A stretch of DNA of 64,000 bases from DASVFB01 sp963766345. GTDB taxonomy: Bacteria; Actinomycetota; Thermoleophilia; Gaiellales; Gaiellaceae. The notes beneath the pieces were generated by a model. The model was not told the DNA's origin. It made no database searches and saw nothing but the letters and a program-made list of their open reading frames with translations. This document shows positions 26,055-33,333 of the stretch, piece by piece; positions within the stretch are counted from its first letter, which is position 1; every line of letters begins with the position of its first letter. Both the position numbers and the translations under genes were made by a program. The stretch is taken from positions 620,001 through 684,000 of the forward strand of contig CAVXZL010000012.1 of the NCBI GenBank assembly GCA_963766345.1, given 5' to 3'.

Positions 26055-26666
26055 CTACGGAACACCTCGTGTGATTGACGGATCGGTCAGCCGGCGGGCG
26101 TCGCGTACCCGCGCATGCCGTCCACGAGCAGCGCGAAGAAGCGATCCGCGAGGTCGTCCGTGTCGCGAGCCGGGCTGGAGCCACGTGTAGGCCCAGTTCG
26201 CGGCCGAGAGGAACACGAGGGCGGCCACCGTCACGTCGAGGTCGGTGCGGAGCTCGCTTTGCTCGACGCCCTCGCGGAAGAGCGCGCGGATCCGCTCCTC
26301 GTAACGCCGGCGCTCGGCGACGAACTCGTCGCGCCGCTCGCCGTCGAGGTAGCGCCACTCGCGGACGAACACGGTCGCGATGTCGAGCTGCTCCGCCACG
26401 ACACCCAGGTGGGCGCGCAGCGCGAGCCGCAGCTTCTCGATCGCCGGCAGCCGCTCGTCGATCGCGTCCAGCGCAGCGTGGAACGCCTGCGCGCCGTCCC
26501 ACGTGATCTCGTGCAGGAGGTCGGCCTTCGAGCGGACGTGCGCGTACAGCGAGCCCTTCTGGACGCCCATCGCGGCTGCGAGGTCTTCCATCGAGGTGCC
26601 GTGGTACCCCCGCTCGGCGAAGAGCCGGGCCGCCTGGCGCGTCAGCTCGTTTCGCCGGGTCGGCAC
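26055..26666 (-). CDS. TetR-family regulator of the paa operon (C-terminal frameshift)
   Basis: The N-terminal helix-turn-helix is clear: LTRQAARLFAERGYHGTSME, then DLAAAMGVQKGSLYAHVRSK. The ligand domain follows to WAYTWLQPG. At about 26170 the frame shifts: the expected end RDTDDLADRFFALLVDGMRG then YATPAG, stop at 26087-26089, is in another frame, so the product as written has a garbled tail. One extra base in the GGCTCGCGA run would explain it. The GTG at 26666 leaves the operator at 26674-26693 free; an ATG at 26696 would overlap it. It diverges from paaA and is probably its repressor. Confidence 0.8.
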   Translation of the reverse strand: MPTRRNELTRQAARLFAERGYHGTSMEDLAAAMGVQKGSLYAHVRSKADLLHEITWDGAQAFHAALDAIDERLPAIEKLRLALRAHLGVVAEQLDIATVFVREWRYLDGERRDEFVAERRRYEERIRALFREGVEQSELRTDLDVTVAALVFLSAANWAYTWLQPGSRHGRPRGSLLRAARGRHARVRDARRLTDPSITRGVP

Positions 26667-26673
26667 GTCGGGT

Positions 26674-26693
26674 ACCCTACCGATCGGTAGGGT
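26674..26693. promoter_or_regulatory. Perfect 20-bp palindrome, TetR-type operator
   Basis: ACCCTACCGATCGGTAGGGT is its own reverse complement. It ends one base before the paaA start codon and lies 8 bases upstream of the regulator GTG, so a TetR dimer here would block both genes. Known actinobacterial PaaR operators have the same ACCGA-TCGGT style core. Confidence 0.8.
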
Positions 26694-26694
26694 C

Positions 26695-27588
26695 ATGGAC
26701 GAAGCGACTTTCCTCGAATACGTGCAGTCGGGCGGCCAGGTCGAGACCGGCGACTGGATGCCGGACGACTACCGCGCGAAGCTCGTCAAGTTCATCGAGA
26801 TGCACGGCAACTCGGAGCTGATGGGCGTGCTCCCCGAGCGCGAGTGGATCCTTCGTGCGCCGACGCTGCAGCGCAAGCTCGCGCTCACCGCGAAGGTGCA
26901 GGACGAGGTCGGGCACGCGCAGCTCATCTACCGCGTCGTCGAGGATCTCGGCAAGCCGCGCTCGCAGTGCCTCGCCGACCTGATCTCCGGCAAGTCGAAG
27001 TTCCACAACGTCTTCCACTACCCCACGAAGACCTGGGGCGACGTCGGCGTGATCGCCTGGCTCGTGGACGCGGCGGCGATCATCTCGCAGAAGGCCCTGC
27101 TCAAGTGCTCGTACGCGCCGTACGCGCGGATCATGAAGAAGATCTGCTGGGAGGAGTCGTTCCACATCCTCCACGGGCGCGACGTGATCCTGACGCTGAT
27201 GAACGGCACGGACGAGCAGCGCGAGCTCGTGCAGGAGGCGCTCACGCGCTGGTGGGGACCGCTCATGCAGTTCCACGGCAACCCGATCCCGCGCGAAGAG
27301 GATCCGATGTTCGTCTGGCGGATCAAGTCGCAGGGGAACGAGGAGGCACGGCAGCAGTTCCTCGACGGGTACGTGCCGCAGATCTGGGAGCTCGGCCTCA
27401 CGGTTCCCGACCCGAAGCTGCGCAAGAACGACGACGGCGTCTGGGAGTACAGCGAGCCGGACTGGGAGGAGCTGCGGCACGTCGTCACGGGGCACGGGCC
27501 GAAGACGCAGGAGCGGCTCGAGCTGCGCCGGCAGATGTTCGAGCAAGAGTCGTGGGTTCGGTCCGTCGTTTTGGCCGAAGCCGCGTGA
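26695..27588 (+). CDS. paaA: Phenylacetyl-CoA 1,2-epoxidase, catalytic subunit
   Basis: PaaA is the di-iron subunit of the PaaABCE monooxygenase, which epoxidises the ring of phenylacetyl-CoA. Both iron-binding helix pairs are seen, KVQDEVGHAQL and CWEESFHILHG, with family features TGDWMPDDYRAKL and WRIKSQGNEEARQQFLDGYV. The 297-residue length is slightly shorter than E. coli PaaA. The ATG begins one base after the operator, with no obvious Shine-Dalgarno outside it. The stop overlaps the paaB start (GTGA). Confidence 0.95.
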   Translation: MDEATFLEYVQSGGQVETGDWMPDDYRAKLVKFIEMHGNSELMGVLPEREWILRAPTLQRKLALTAKVQDEVGHAQLIYRVVEDLGKPRSQCLADLISGKSKFHNVFHYPTKTWGDVGVIAWLVDAAAIISQKALLKCSYAPYARIMKKICWEESFHILHGRDVILTLMNGTDEQRELVQEALTRWWGPLMQFHGNPIPREEDPMFVWRIKSQGNEEARQQFLDGYVPQIWELGLTVPDPKLRKNDDGVWEYSEPDWEELRHVVTGHGPKTQERLELRRQMFEQESWVRSVVLAEAA

Positions 27589-27863
27589 TCTTCGAGGTCT
27601 TCCGCCAGGAGAAGAAGGGCTCGCCGTTCACGCACGCGGGCTCGGTCGTCGCGCCCGACGCCACGTTCGCGGAGGCGTTCGCGCACGAGCAGTACGGGCG
27701 GCGGCAGGAGTCGGTTGCGCTGTGGGTCGTGCCGCGCGATGCGGTGCACGAGGTGACGGACTTCCACGACGAGCTCGAGAAGACGTACCACCGCGTCGAC
27801 GGTTACTCGCTCAAGGCGAAGCTGAAGGAGGCACGTGAACGCGCGAGCTCAGCTTCTCGTTGA
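27585..27863 (+). CDS. paaB: Phenylacetyl-CoA epoxidase subunit PaaB
   Basis: 92 residues starting with IFEVFRQEKKGSPFTHAGSV, followed by ALWVVPRDAV, the standard PaaB pattern. PaaB is a small structural subunit that bridges PaaA-PaaC dimers. The GTG start overlaps the paaA stop as GTGA, and its end overlaps paaC by 29 bases, so the subunits are translationally coupled. Confidence 0.93.
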   Translation: MIFEVFRQEKKGSPFTHAGSVVAPDATFAEAFAHEQYGRRQESVALWVVPRDAVHEVTDFHDELEKTYHRVDGYSLKAKLKEARERASSASR

Positions 27864-28479
27864 GTACGCGGACGACGAGTTGATCCTCGGCTGGCGCGAC
27901 TCGGAGTGGACGGGCATCGCGCCGTCGCTCGAGGAGGACGTCGCGTTCTCGTCGATCGCGCAGAACGAGATCGGTCACGCGCGCGCGCTGTACGAGCTCG
28001 CGGCGCGCGAGCTCGGCACGACTGCGGACGAGCTCGCCTTCGATCGGTCGCCGGACGAGTATCGCTGCGCGCCCTTGGTGGAGCTGCGCCGACTCGACTG
28101 GGCGCACACGATCGCGCGTCACTGGCTCTACGAGACGGCCGACGAGCTGCGCCTCGCCGCGCTGAAGGAGTCCGACGACGACGAGGTCGCAGGCCTCGCG
28201 GGGAAAATGGACCGCGAGGAGGTGTACCACCGGCTCCACGCGCGGATGTGGGCGGGCCGCCTGCGCGACGAGCCGCGCTTTCTGGAAGCGGTCGAGGAAC
28301 TGTTGCCGTACGCCCTCGGCGTCCTCCCGGAGGAGCTGCGCCCTGCCTTTTCCGAACGTGTCCCGAGTCCAGGACTCGGGACAGGGCCGATCGAGCGAGG
28401 CGCGCACTCCGACGAACTGCGCGAGCTCTGGGAAGAGATGACGGTCGTCCGCCGCAGCGTTCCGGGCGCCACGTGGTGA
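27835..28479 (+). CDS. paaC: Phenylacetyl-CoA epoxidase subunit PaaC (repeat-derived insertion)
   Basis: PaaC is the non-catalytic ferritin-like partner of PaaA. Its helices carry QNEIGHARALYELAAREL and MDREEVYHRLHARMW. At 214 residues it is shorter than E. coli PaaC (248). Near residue 175 the protein reads FSERVPSPGLGTGPIERG, encoded by the palindromic repeat at 28360-28382 and by flanking bases; the normal helix continues after it. The region is a loop before the last helix, so the insertion may be tolerated. The TGA is overlapped by the paaD GTG. Confidence 0.9.
   Translation: MNARAQLLVEYADDELILGWRDSEWTGIAPSLEEDVAFSSIAQNEIGHARALYELAARELGTTADELAFDRSPDEYRCAPLVELRRLDWAHTIARHWLYETADELRLAALKESDDDEVAGLAGKMDREEVYHRLHARMWAGRLRDEPRFLEAVEELLPYALGVLPEELRPAFSERVPSPGLGTGPIERGAHSDELRELWEEMTVVRRSVPGATW
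28360..28382. repeat. Dispersed palindrome inside paaC
   Basis: A perfect palindrome: arms GTCCCGAGTCC and GGACTCGGGAC around a central A. It is read in frame in paaC as part of SERVPSPGLGTG. The same core occurs at 12266-12294 and, with one mismatch, at 28483-28513. Confidence 0.85.
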
Positions 28480-28997
28480 GAGACATGTCCCGCGTCCAGG
28501 ACTCGGGACATGTCCCGGTGAGCGAGGCGCAGGTCTGGAAGGCTCTCGCCGAGATCCCCGACCCGGAGATCCCGGTCGTCTCGCTCGTCGATCTCGGCGT
28601 CGTCAAGGACGTGCACGTCGACGGCGACGCCGTGCGCATCGAGTTCACGCCGACGTTCCTCGGCTGCCCCGCGCTCGAGGTGATGCGCGACGCAATGGCG
28701 GAGAAGGTGCGCGCCCTCGGCGCGGAGCCGTACGTCGAAGTCGTCCTCGACGACTCGTGGTCGACCGACCGCATCACGCCGGAAGGCCGCGAGAAGTTGC
28801 GCGTGTCCGGCTTCGCGCCGCCGTCGCCGCGCCGCGCGCAACCCCTGCAGCTCGTCGAGCTGCAACGCGGCTTCCGCTGCCCGTACTGCGGCTCGACCGA
28901 CACGAAGCTCGAGAACCTCTTCGGCCCGACGCCGTGCCGCAGCGTCCGCTACTGCAACGCCTGCCGCCAGCCGTTCGAGCAGTTCAAGACGATCTGA
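28476..28997 (+). CDS. paaD: Phenylacetate degradation protein PaaD (Fe-S assembly type)
   Basis: PaaD is needed to mature the PaaABCE complex. The MIP18/DUF59 domain appears as VWKALAEIPDPEIPVVSLVD followed by LGCPALEVM, and a C-terminal zinc ribbon as CPYCGSTDT and CRSVRYCNAC. The GTG at 28476 overlaps the paaC stop; with this start the first 14 residues (VRDMSRVQDSGHVP) come from the palindromic repeat. The GTG at 28518, just after the repeat, is the alternative and would leave the hairpin around the translation start. Confidence 0.9.
   Translation: MRDMSRVQDSGHVPVSEAQVWKALAEIPDPEIPVVSLVDLGVVKDVHVDGDAVRIEFTPTFLGCPALEVMRDAMAEKVRALGAEPYVEVVLDDSWSTDRITPEGREKLRVSGFAPPSPRRAQPLQLVELQRGFRCPYCGSTDTKLENLFGPTPCRSVRYCNACRQPFEQFKTI
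28483..28513. repeat. Dispersed palindrome at the paaC/paaD junction
   Basis: Outer ACATGT arms and inner CCCGCGTCC / GGACTCGGG arms flank a single A, with one mismatch. It covers the possible starts of paaD at 28485 and precedes 28518, so a transcript hairpin here could affect paaD translation. Confidence 0.8.
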
Positions 28998-29005
28998 CGC
29001 GGTAC

Positions 29006-29043
29006 CTCCGGGCTCTCCCACCGCGTGGTAGGAGGGCCCGGAG
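29006..29043. terminator. Bidirectional terminator hairpin
   Basis: CTCCGGGC...GCCCGGAG arms with an inner CTCCCACC/GGTAGGAG pairing lie between the convergent ends of paaD and the propeller gene at 29053. Confidence 0.7.
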
Positions 29044-29052
29044 AGACGTCTG

Positions 29053-32010
29053 CTAGCAGGCCGCCTGCGCCTCGATCGAGGCGATGTCGGCGTTGAGCTG
29101 GTCCCGCTGCGCCGTCGTGAGCTTCTTCGGCACGAGCGACGCGATGTGCTTCTGGAGCTCGTCGAGCTTCTTGCACTGGTTCTCGCCCTCGAGCACCTTC
29201 TCGCGGATCTCCGCCACCGAGTGGAGGAGGTGCTTCGACGTGTCGGCGTCGAGGGTCATTCCCTCGATCGTGTCGGACAGGTCGTCGAGGCCGGAGACCA
29301 CGGCCGGGTCGTACCGCGGCGTGCCCGGGATCAGCGGGATCCGCCACGTGCCGCGGCCGAACGTGCCGACGTAGAGCGAGCCGCTCGACGCCTGGATCTT
29401 CAGATCCTCGGTCGCCGTGTTCGGCAGGTTGTCGCCGAGGCGCTTCCAGTGCTCGCTGTCCCCGGCCATGAAGAAGACGCCGAGGTCGGTGGCCGCGTAG
29501 ACCACGTCGGCCTGCCGGTCGTATGCGAGGAAGTTGACGGGTGCATTCGGCATGTTGCCGCTCACGTTCTTCCACGTGACGTTGCTGTCGGCGTCGGCCG
29601 AGGACTCGTAGACGTTCGCCGACGTGTAGCCCTCACGGAAGCCGCCGTACGACGCGTACGCGTGCCCGGAGTCCGCCGGGTCGACGATCACCGACGTCAC
29701 CCAGCGGGGCGGATCGGGCGCGAACGGATTCGGGAACTCCTGCCACGAGACGCCGAGCGTCGTCGTCCGCCAGAGCCGCCCGTTGTCGGTGCCGACGTAG
29801 ATCGTGTTCGGGTCGGACTTCGACGGTGCGATCGTCGAGACGGACGGGAACTGGCCGGCGTACAGCGGGTTGTTCGCCGCCGAGTCGTCGGCCGGAGCCG
29901 GGCCCGTGAGCAGGTCCGGCGGCGCGATCTGCGTCCAGCTCGCACCGCGGTTCGTCGACCTCGAGAGGTTGTTGCAGCCGAGGTACAGCGTCGTCGACGA
30001 CGACGGATCCTGGACGAGCGGCGCATCGGTGGTGCACCGAAGGCCGCTGCCCCGCGAGCCGAAGCCGAGGCTCTGTGTCCCCGTCACGCCGTTCTTCACG
30101 ACGGTCGCGCCCGAAGCGTGCGCGAACGCGAGCGCCGGCGTGAACGTCACGCCCGTGCCGGCCGCACCCTGCGTTCCGACGGCCGTCATCGTGACGGTCT
30201 CCGGATTCGCACCGGTCGAGTCGATCGTGATCGTGTTGCCGACGACGAGGCCCGCGACGCTCGCGACCTTCACGTTCATCGCTCCCGCAGCCGCCGCCGC
30301 CGAGAGCGTCGTCGTGGTCGACGCGACGTCGTGCACGCCGCTGCAGCCGGCGTTCTGGCTGCACGAGTAGTAGTACGTGTCGTCGGACCAGTCGATGACG
30401 ACGTAGTGGCCGTCGCCGCCGCCGTAGGACTGCCAATTCGCGGCCACAGGATCGGGGACCGGGTCGTTCAGGTTCGTCCAGCTGCGGTTGGAGCCGTTGT
30501 CCTGGAGCCCGATCGCGATGCGATTCGGCCGCGTCTGCGAGACCGCAACGTGGTACTCCTGGAGCCACGGCATGTTCGTGCCGTGCACCCAGCCGCTGTC
30601 GCCGTTCGCTTCGGAGCGGTACATGCCGCCGTCGTTGCCGAGGTACACGCGGTTCGGCACGTTCGGATCCCACGCCATGCTGTGCTGGTCCGCGTGGGGC
30701 CCGCCGACGTTCACCCACGTGAGGCCCCCGTCGGAGGAGCGGCGCAGGCTGACGTCCGTCTTGAACAGATGGTTCTTGTTGACCGGATCGACGAAGAGCC
30801 GGCCGAACCACCACTCGAAGCGAGGATTGCCGCCCGCGTGGCCGCCGGCGACGAAGGTCGGGCCGCCGTCCGCGAGTGCGCGGTCGCCGTTGTCGGAGTA
30901 GTAGAAGCCCTTGTCGTTGCCGAGCGACTCGCCGGTGATCAGGTAGACGCGCGTGTGGTCGCTCGGTGCAACCGCGACGCCCATGCGGCCGAGCGTCGTC
31001 GAGACGTCGAGCCCGCTCCCGGACGCATCGTAGCTCGGCAGCGGCCCGCTCACGTGGGAATTGCCGATGCGCTCCCACGCCACGTCGTCCGCCTTCTTCT
31101 CGAGCGCGTTGTCCGTGACGTAGAGGCCGGACCCGATGCCACCGTACGGACGCAGGTACGAGCTGCGGTGATGGTCCCAGAGCGTCGCGTAGACGCGGTT
31201 CGGATTCACCGGGTCGAACGCGACGTCGACGGCGCCCGTGTACGGCGCTGCGTCGAGGTCGGGAACGAGGACGGCCTTCCAGTGCTTGCCGCCGTCGACC
31301 GTGCGGTAGAGGCCGCGCGTGCCGCCCGTCGAGTAGATGCTTCCGCTCGCGGCGACGAGGACGACGTCCGGGTCGGCGGGATCGACGGCGATACGGCCGA
31401 TCATGCCCGCGTGCTCGAGGCCGACGTTCGTCCACGTCTGGCCGCCGTCGGTGGAGCGGTAGACGCCGTCGCCGACGTACGTGATCCCGCCGCCGGAGGC
31501 GTTCGCCTCGCCGGTTCCGGCCCACAGCGTTCCGTCCGAGCCGCGCGCGAGCGAGCCGATCGCCTGCGGGTAGTCGTTCGGCCAAGCCGTGGTGTAGGTC
31601 GCTCCGGCGTCGGTGCTCTTCCACACGCCGCCGCCTGCGGACGCGACGTAAATCGTGTTCGCCTGTGTTGGGTCGACGACGACGTCGGTGACGCGACCGC
31701 CGATGTTGTTGGCGCCGAGGTACTCCCACGAGCCGCCCGCAGAGTGAATCGCTTGCGCCTGCGCGGCTGCCTGCTCCAACGCCTCGCGGCTCACCGTCGG
31801 CGCCCCGCCGAGCGTCTTGTCGTGCGGCGCGCCGTTCGGGCCCTGCGCCGCAGCGTCAGGATCGACAGGAGCGACCGCCCCCGCGAGAAGCCCGCTCGAC
31901 GACGGCAGCGCCAGCGCGCCGGCAACGACACCGAACGCGACGAGGGCTCCCACCAACACAAAGCGTCGGCCCCGGAAACGAGCCCAACGTGCAGCTACGC
32001 GTGCACTCAC
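29053..32010 (-). CDS. Large secreted VPS10/sortilin-like beta-propeller protein
   Basis: 985 residues. A signal or anchor helix (FVLVGALVAFGVVAGALAL) follows a short basic N-terminus. Repeated VPS10/BNR units follow: GGGVWKSTDAGATYTT, GVYRSTDGGQTWTNVGL, GLYRTVDGGKHWKAVLVPD, LRRSSDGGLTWVNVGGPHAD and VSTIAPSKSDPNTIYVGTD. A beta-sandwich insertion near residues 560-650 carries Gly/Ala-rich turns. The C-terminal 90 residues (GMTLDADTSKHLLHSVAEIR onward) are helical. Starting at GTG 32010 places an AAAGGAGAGGAAC ribosome binding site correctly. This architecture is common in exported proteins of unknown ligand. Confidence 0.85.
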   Translation of the reverse strand: MSARVAARWARFRGRRFVLVGALVAFGVVAGALALPSSSGLLAGAVAPVDPDAAAQGPNGAPHDKTLGGAPTVSREALEQAAAQAQAIHSAGGSWEYLGANNIGGRVTDVVVDPTQANTIYVASAGGGVWKSTDAGATYTTAWPNDYPQAIGSLARGSDGTLWAGTGEANASGGGITYVGDGVYRSTDGGQTWTNVGLEHAGMIGRIAVDPADPDVVLVAASGSIYSTGGTRGLYRTVDGGKHWKAVLVPDLDAAPYTGAVDVAFDPVNPNRVYATLWDHHRSSYLRPYGGIGSGLYVTDNALEKKADDVAWERIGNSHVSGPLPSYDASGSGLDVSTTLGRMGVAVAPSDHTRVYLITGESLGNDKGFYYSDNGDRALADGGPTFVAGGHAGGNPRFEWWFGRLFVDPVNKNHLFKTDVSLRRSSDGGLTWVNVGGPHADQHSMAWDPNVPNRVYLGNDGGMYRSEANGDSGWVHGTNMPWLQEYHVAVSQTRPNRIAIGLQDNGSNRSWTNLNDPVPDPVAANWQSYGGGDGHYVVIDWSDDTYYYSCSQNAGCSGVHDVASTTTTLSAAAAAGAMNVKVASVAGLVVGNTITIDSTGANPETVTMTAVGTQGAAGTGVTFTPALAFAHASGATVVKNGVTGTQSLGFGSRGSGLRCTTDAPLVQDPSSSTTLYLGCNNLSRSTNRGASWTQIAPPDLLTGPAPADDSAANNPLYAGQFPSVSTIAPSKSDPNTIYVGTDNGRLWRTTTLGVSWQEFPNPFAPDPPRWVTSVIVDPADSGHAYASYGGFREGYTSANVYESSADADSNVTWKNVSGNMPNAPVNFLAYDRQADVVYAATDLGVFFMAGDSEHWKRLGDNLPNTATEDLKIQASSGSLYVGTFGRGTWRIPLIPGTPRYDPAVVSGLDDLSDTIEGMTLDADTSKHLLHSVAEIREKVLEGENQCKKLDELQKHIASLVPKKLTTAQRDQLNADIASIEAQAAC

Positions 32011-32120
32011 GTTCCTCTCCTTTCGCTGATACCCCAACGGCGCTCGAAGGCGCCGCTCCCCTTGATCGGCCTGCGGACAGGCGGATTCTAGGCGGTCTCA
32101 GATCGGCCGCACTCGGACGA

Positions 32121-32579
32121 TTAGCGCGGCTTGTGCTTCAGCGTCGCGAGAAGCCGTTCCGTGAGCCGAACGGCGGGGATGCCGCTCACGTCGTACCTGC
32201 ACGACGGGATGCTCGGAACGAAGCCGCGGAAGCGGTAGATCGACTCCTGCCCGTCAGAGGCGATCGGGCAAATGCCCGTGAATGGATGCCTCCGCAGGTA
32301 CGCCGGATCCAACTCGTGGATCGCAGAGAGCAGCAAGCGTCGCAGCGCCGGGCTCAGCGCGCGCGAGCGATACCCGTCGCCCGAGATCGTCGTATCGGTG
32401 ATCCGGAACACGAAACGGCACTCGCTGCCGCTCAGGCATAGCCCGCCGTGCCTGACGACGACGACCAGCGGCTTCGCCTCGTCCCGCGTGGCAGCCGCGC
32501 CGGCCGCGGCGCAGACGGCCAGCGCCGTCAGAATCGGCACGAGGAGTCGTGTCACACCATTGATACGGCGCACCTCCAC
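32121..32579 (-). CDS. Small exported protein of unknown family
   Basis: 152 residues with a hydrophobic signal (LLVPILTALAVCAAAGAAAT) and four later Cys (LCLSGSEC, GIC, SC) that may form two disulfides. No family is recognised. GTG starts at 32579 and 32555 are both possible. Its 5' end overlaps the tail of the DJ-1 remnant at 32552. The C-terminus is basic. Confidence 0.55.
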   Translation of the reverse strand: MEVRRINGVTRLLVPILTALAVCAAAGAAATRDEAKPLVVVVRHGGLCLSGSECRFVFRITDTTISGDGYRSRALSPALRRLLLSAIHELDPAYLRRHPFTGICPIASDGQESIYRFRGFVPSIPSCRYDVSGIPAVRLTERLLATLKHKPR

Positions 32580-32775
32580 GAAAGTGTCACACGCGGGGAC
32601 GCGACGGGACTGCTCTTCACCGGCGGCTGCGGGTCGTACTGGATGTAGCGGCGTACCTCCTGCGCGCGCTCGACCGACTCGAGTTTCGCGACCAGGTGCA
32701 GCGCCATGTCGATCCCCGCTGACACGCCCGCGGCGGTGACGACCTCGCCGGTGTCGACGAAGCGCGCCTCCCGGT
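32552..32775 (-). pseudogene. C-terminal half of a DJ-1/PfpI-family protein
   Basis: The readable segment REARFVDTGEVVTAAGVSAG, then IDMALHLVAKLESVERAQEV and RRYIQYDPQPP is the conserved end of a DJ-1/PfpI domain. The nucleophile-elbow half is missing. Its broken 5' end faces the broken 5' end of the AraC fragment at 32779, so one deletion removed both N-termini. Confidence 0.75.
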
Positions 32776-32778
32776 CAG

Positions 32779-33018
32779 ATGAGCCCGCGGACGCTGACGA
32801 GGAGGTTCCGAGCGACGGCCGGCGTACCACCCGGCGAATGGCTGCAACGCGAGCGCCTGCGCCTGGCGCAGCGCCTGCTCGAGTCGACCGACGAGCCGAT
32901 CGAGCGGGTCGCGCGCGGCGCCGGCTACGACTCGAGCGTGACGATGCGCGCGCAGTTCGCGACGCGCCTCAGGACCTCACCGCGCGCGTACCGGCGGACG
33001 TTCCGCTCGGGTGTGTAA
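32779..33018 (+). pseudogene. C-terminal HTH domain of an AraC/GlxA-family regulator
   Basis: 79 residues: MSPRTLTRRFRATAGVPPGE, then RLRLAQRLLESTDEPIERVA, GYDSSVTMRAQF and PRAYRRTFR. This is the last two-thirds of an AraC-type double helix-turn-helix; the first helices and the sensor domain are absent. GlxA-type regulators normally join a DJ-1-like sensor to this domain, but here the DJ-1-like piece is on the opposite strand and so belonged to a separate neighbouring gene. Confidence 0.8.
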
Positions 33019-33029
33019 CGTCTTCGGCA

Positions 33030-33248
33030 GTGGCGCGGGTCGAGATCTTCTACTGCCCCGTCTGAAGCGGGTACGACAGGCGGGCCGTGAGCCTCGCCCG
33101 GGACCTGGGAGAACGCGGGCACGAGGCCGAGGCGATCGAAGGCAGGCGTTCCCAGTTCGACGTCGTCGCCGACGGGAGTGTCGTCTTCTCGAAGGAGCGG
33201 GAGCACCGCTTCCCCGAAGTCGACGAGATTCTCGTCGCGCTCGCCTGA
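33030..33248 (+). CDS. SelW/Rdx-family selenoprotein (CxxU, in-frame TGA at 33063-33065)
   Basis: Reading TGA at 33063-33065 as selenocysteine (U) gives 72 residues: VARVEIFYCPVUSGYDRRAV, then SLARDLGERGHEAEAIEGRR and SQFDVVADGSVVFSKEREHR, ending FPEVDEILVALA. This is a complete SelW/SelT/SelH (Rdx) thioredoxin-like protein: a beta strand ending in CxxU/C, an amphipathic helix, then FxV..DGxxVFSK..RFPE. The TGA lies exactly where the second redox residue of CxxC belongs, and the frame on both sides is intact. A hairpin with a GU-containing loop begins 12 bases after the TGA, as expected of a bacterial SECIS. Read as a stop, only 11 residues would remain. Substrate is unknown; family members are thiol or selenol redox proteins. 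Confidence 0.85.
33077..33107 (+). promoter_or_regulatory. Candidate bacterial SECIS hairpin
   Basis: Twelve bases past the TGA the transcript can fold: CAGG pairs with CCUG, CGGGC pairs with GCCCG, a GGA bulge interrupts the 3' side, and the ten-base apical loop CGUGAGCCUC carries a GU. The loop centre is about 25 bases from the codon, inside the usual bacterial SECIS range. Pairing was read by eye, not computed. Confidence 0.6.
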
Positions 33249-33262
33249 GCCGCGACGATCGC

Positions 33263-33302
33263 ATAGCAAGCGTGCTATAACTCGCCATAGCATGGTTGCT
33301 AT
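33263..33302. promoter_or_regulatory. Tandem palindromes ATAGCA-N4-TGCTAT
   Basis: Two 16-base inverted repeats with identical arms occur at 33263-33278 and 33287-33302, centre spacing 24 bases. A TATAAC -10-like hexamer overlaps the first at 33276-33281. They lie between the selenoprotein gene and the zinc-ribbon membrane protein and look like a pair of dimer sites for a repressor not encoded nearby. Confidence 0.75.
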
Positions 33303-33333
33303 GTGATCGTGAGCTCGGAGGGAGGGGGCGACA

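Noticed and set aside
29146..32091. 981-codon open frame on the plus strand opposite the VPS10-like gene
   Set aside because: Same reason: composition bias in high-GC DNA with no conserved domain.
33030..33248. Reading 33030-33248 as a dead gene with a nonsense mutation
   Set aside because: The TGA sits exactly at the second redox position of CxxC, the flanking frame is intact and a fitting hairpin follows; a random stop would be unlikely to land there. Kept as a selenoprotein with the caveat that sel genes are not in view.
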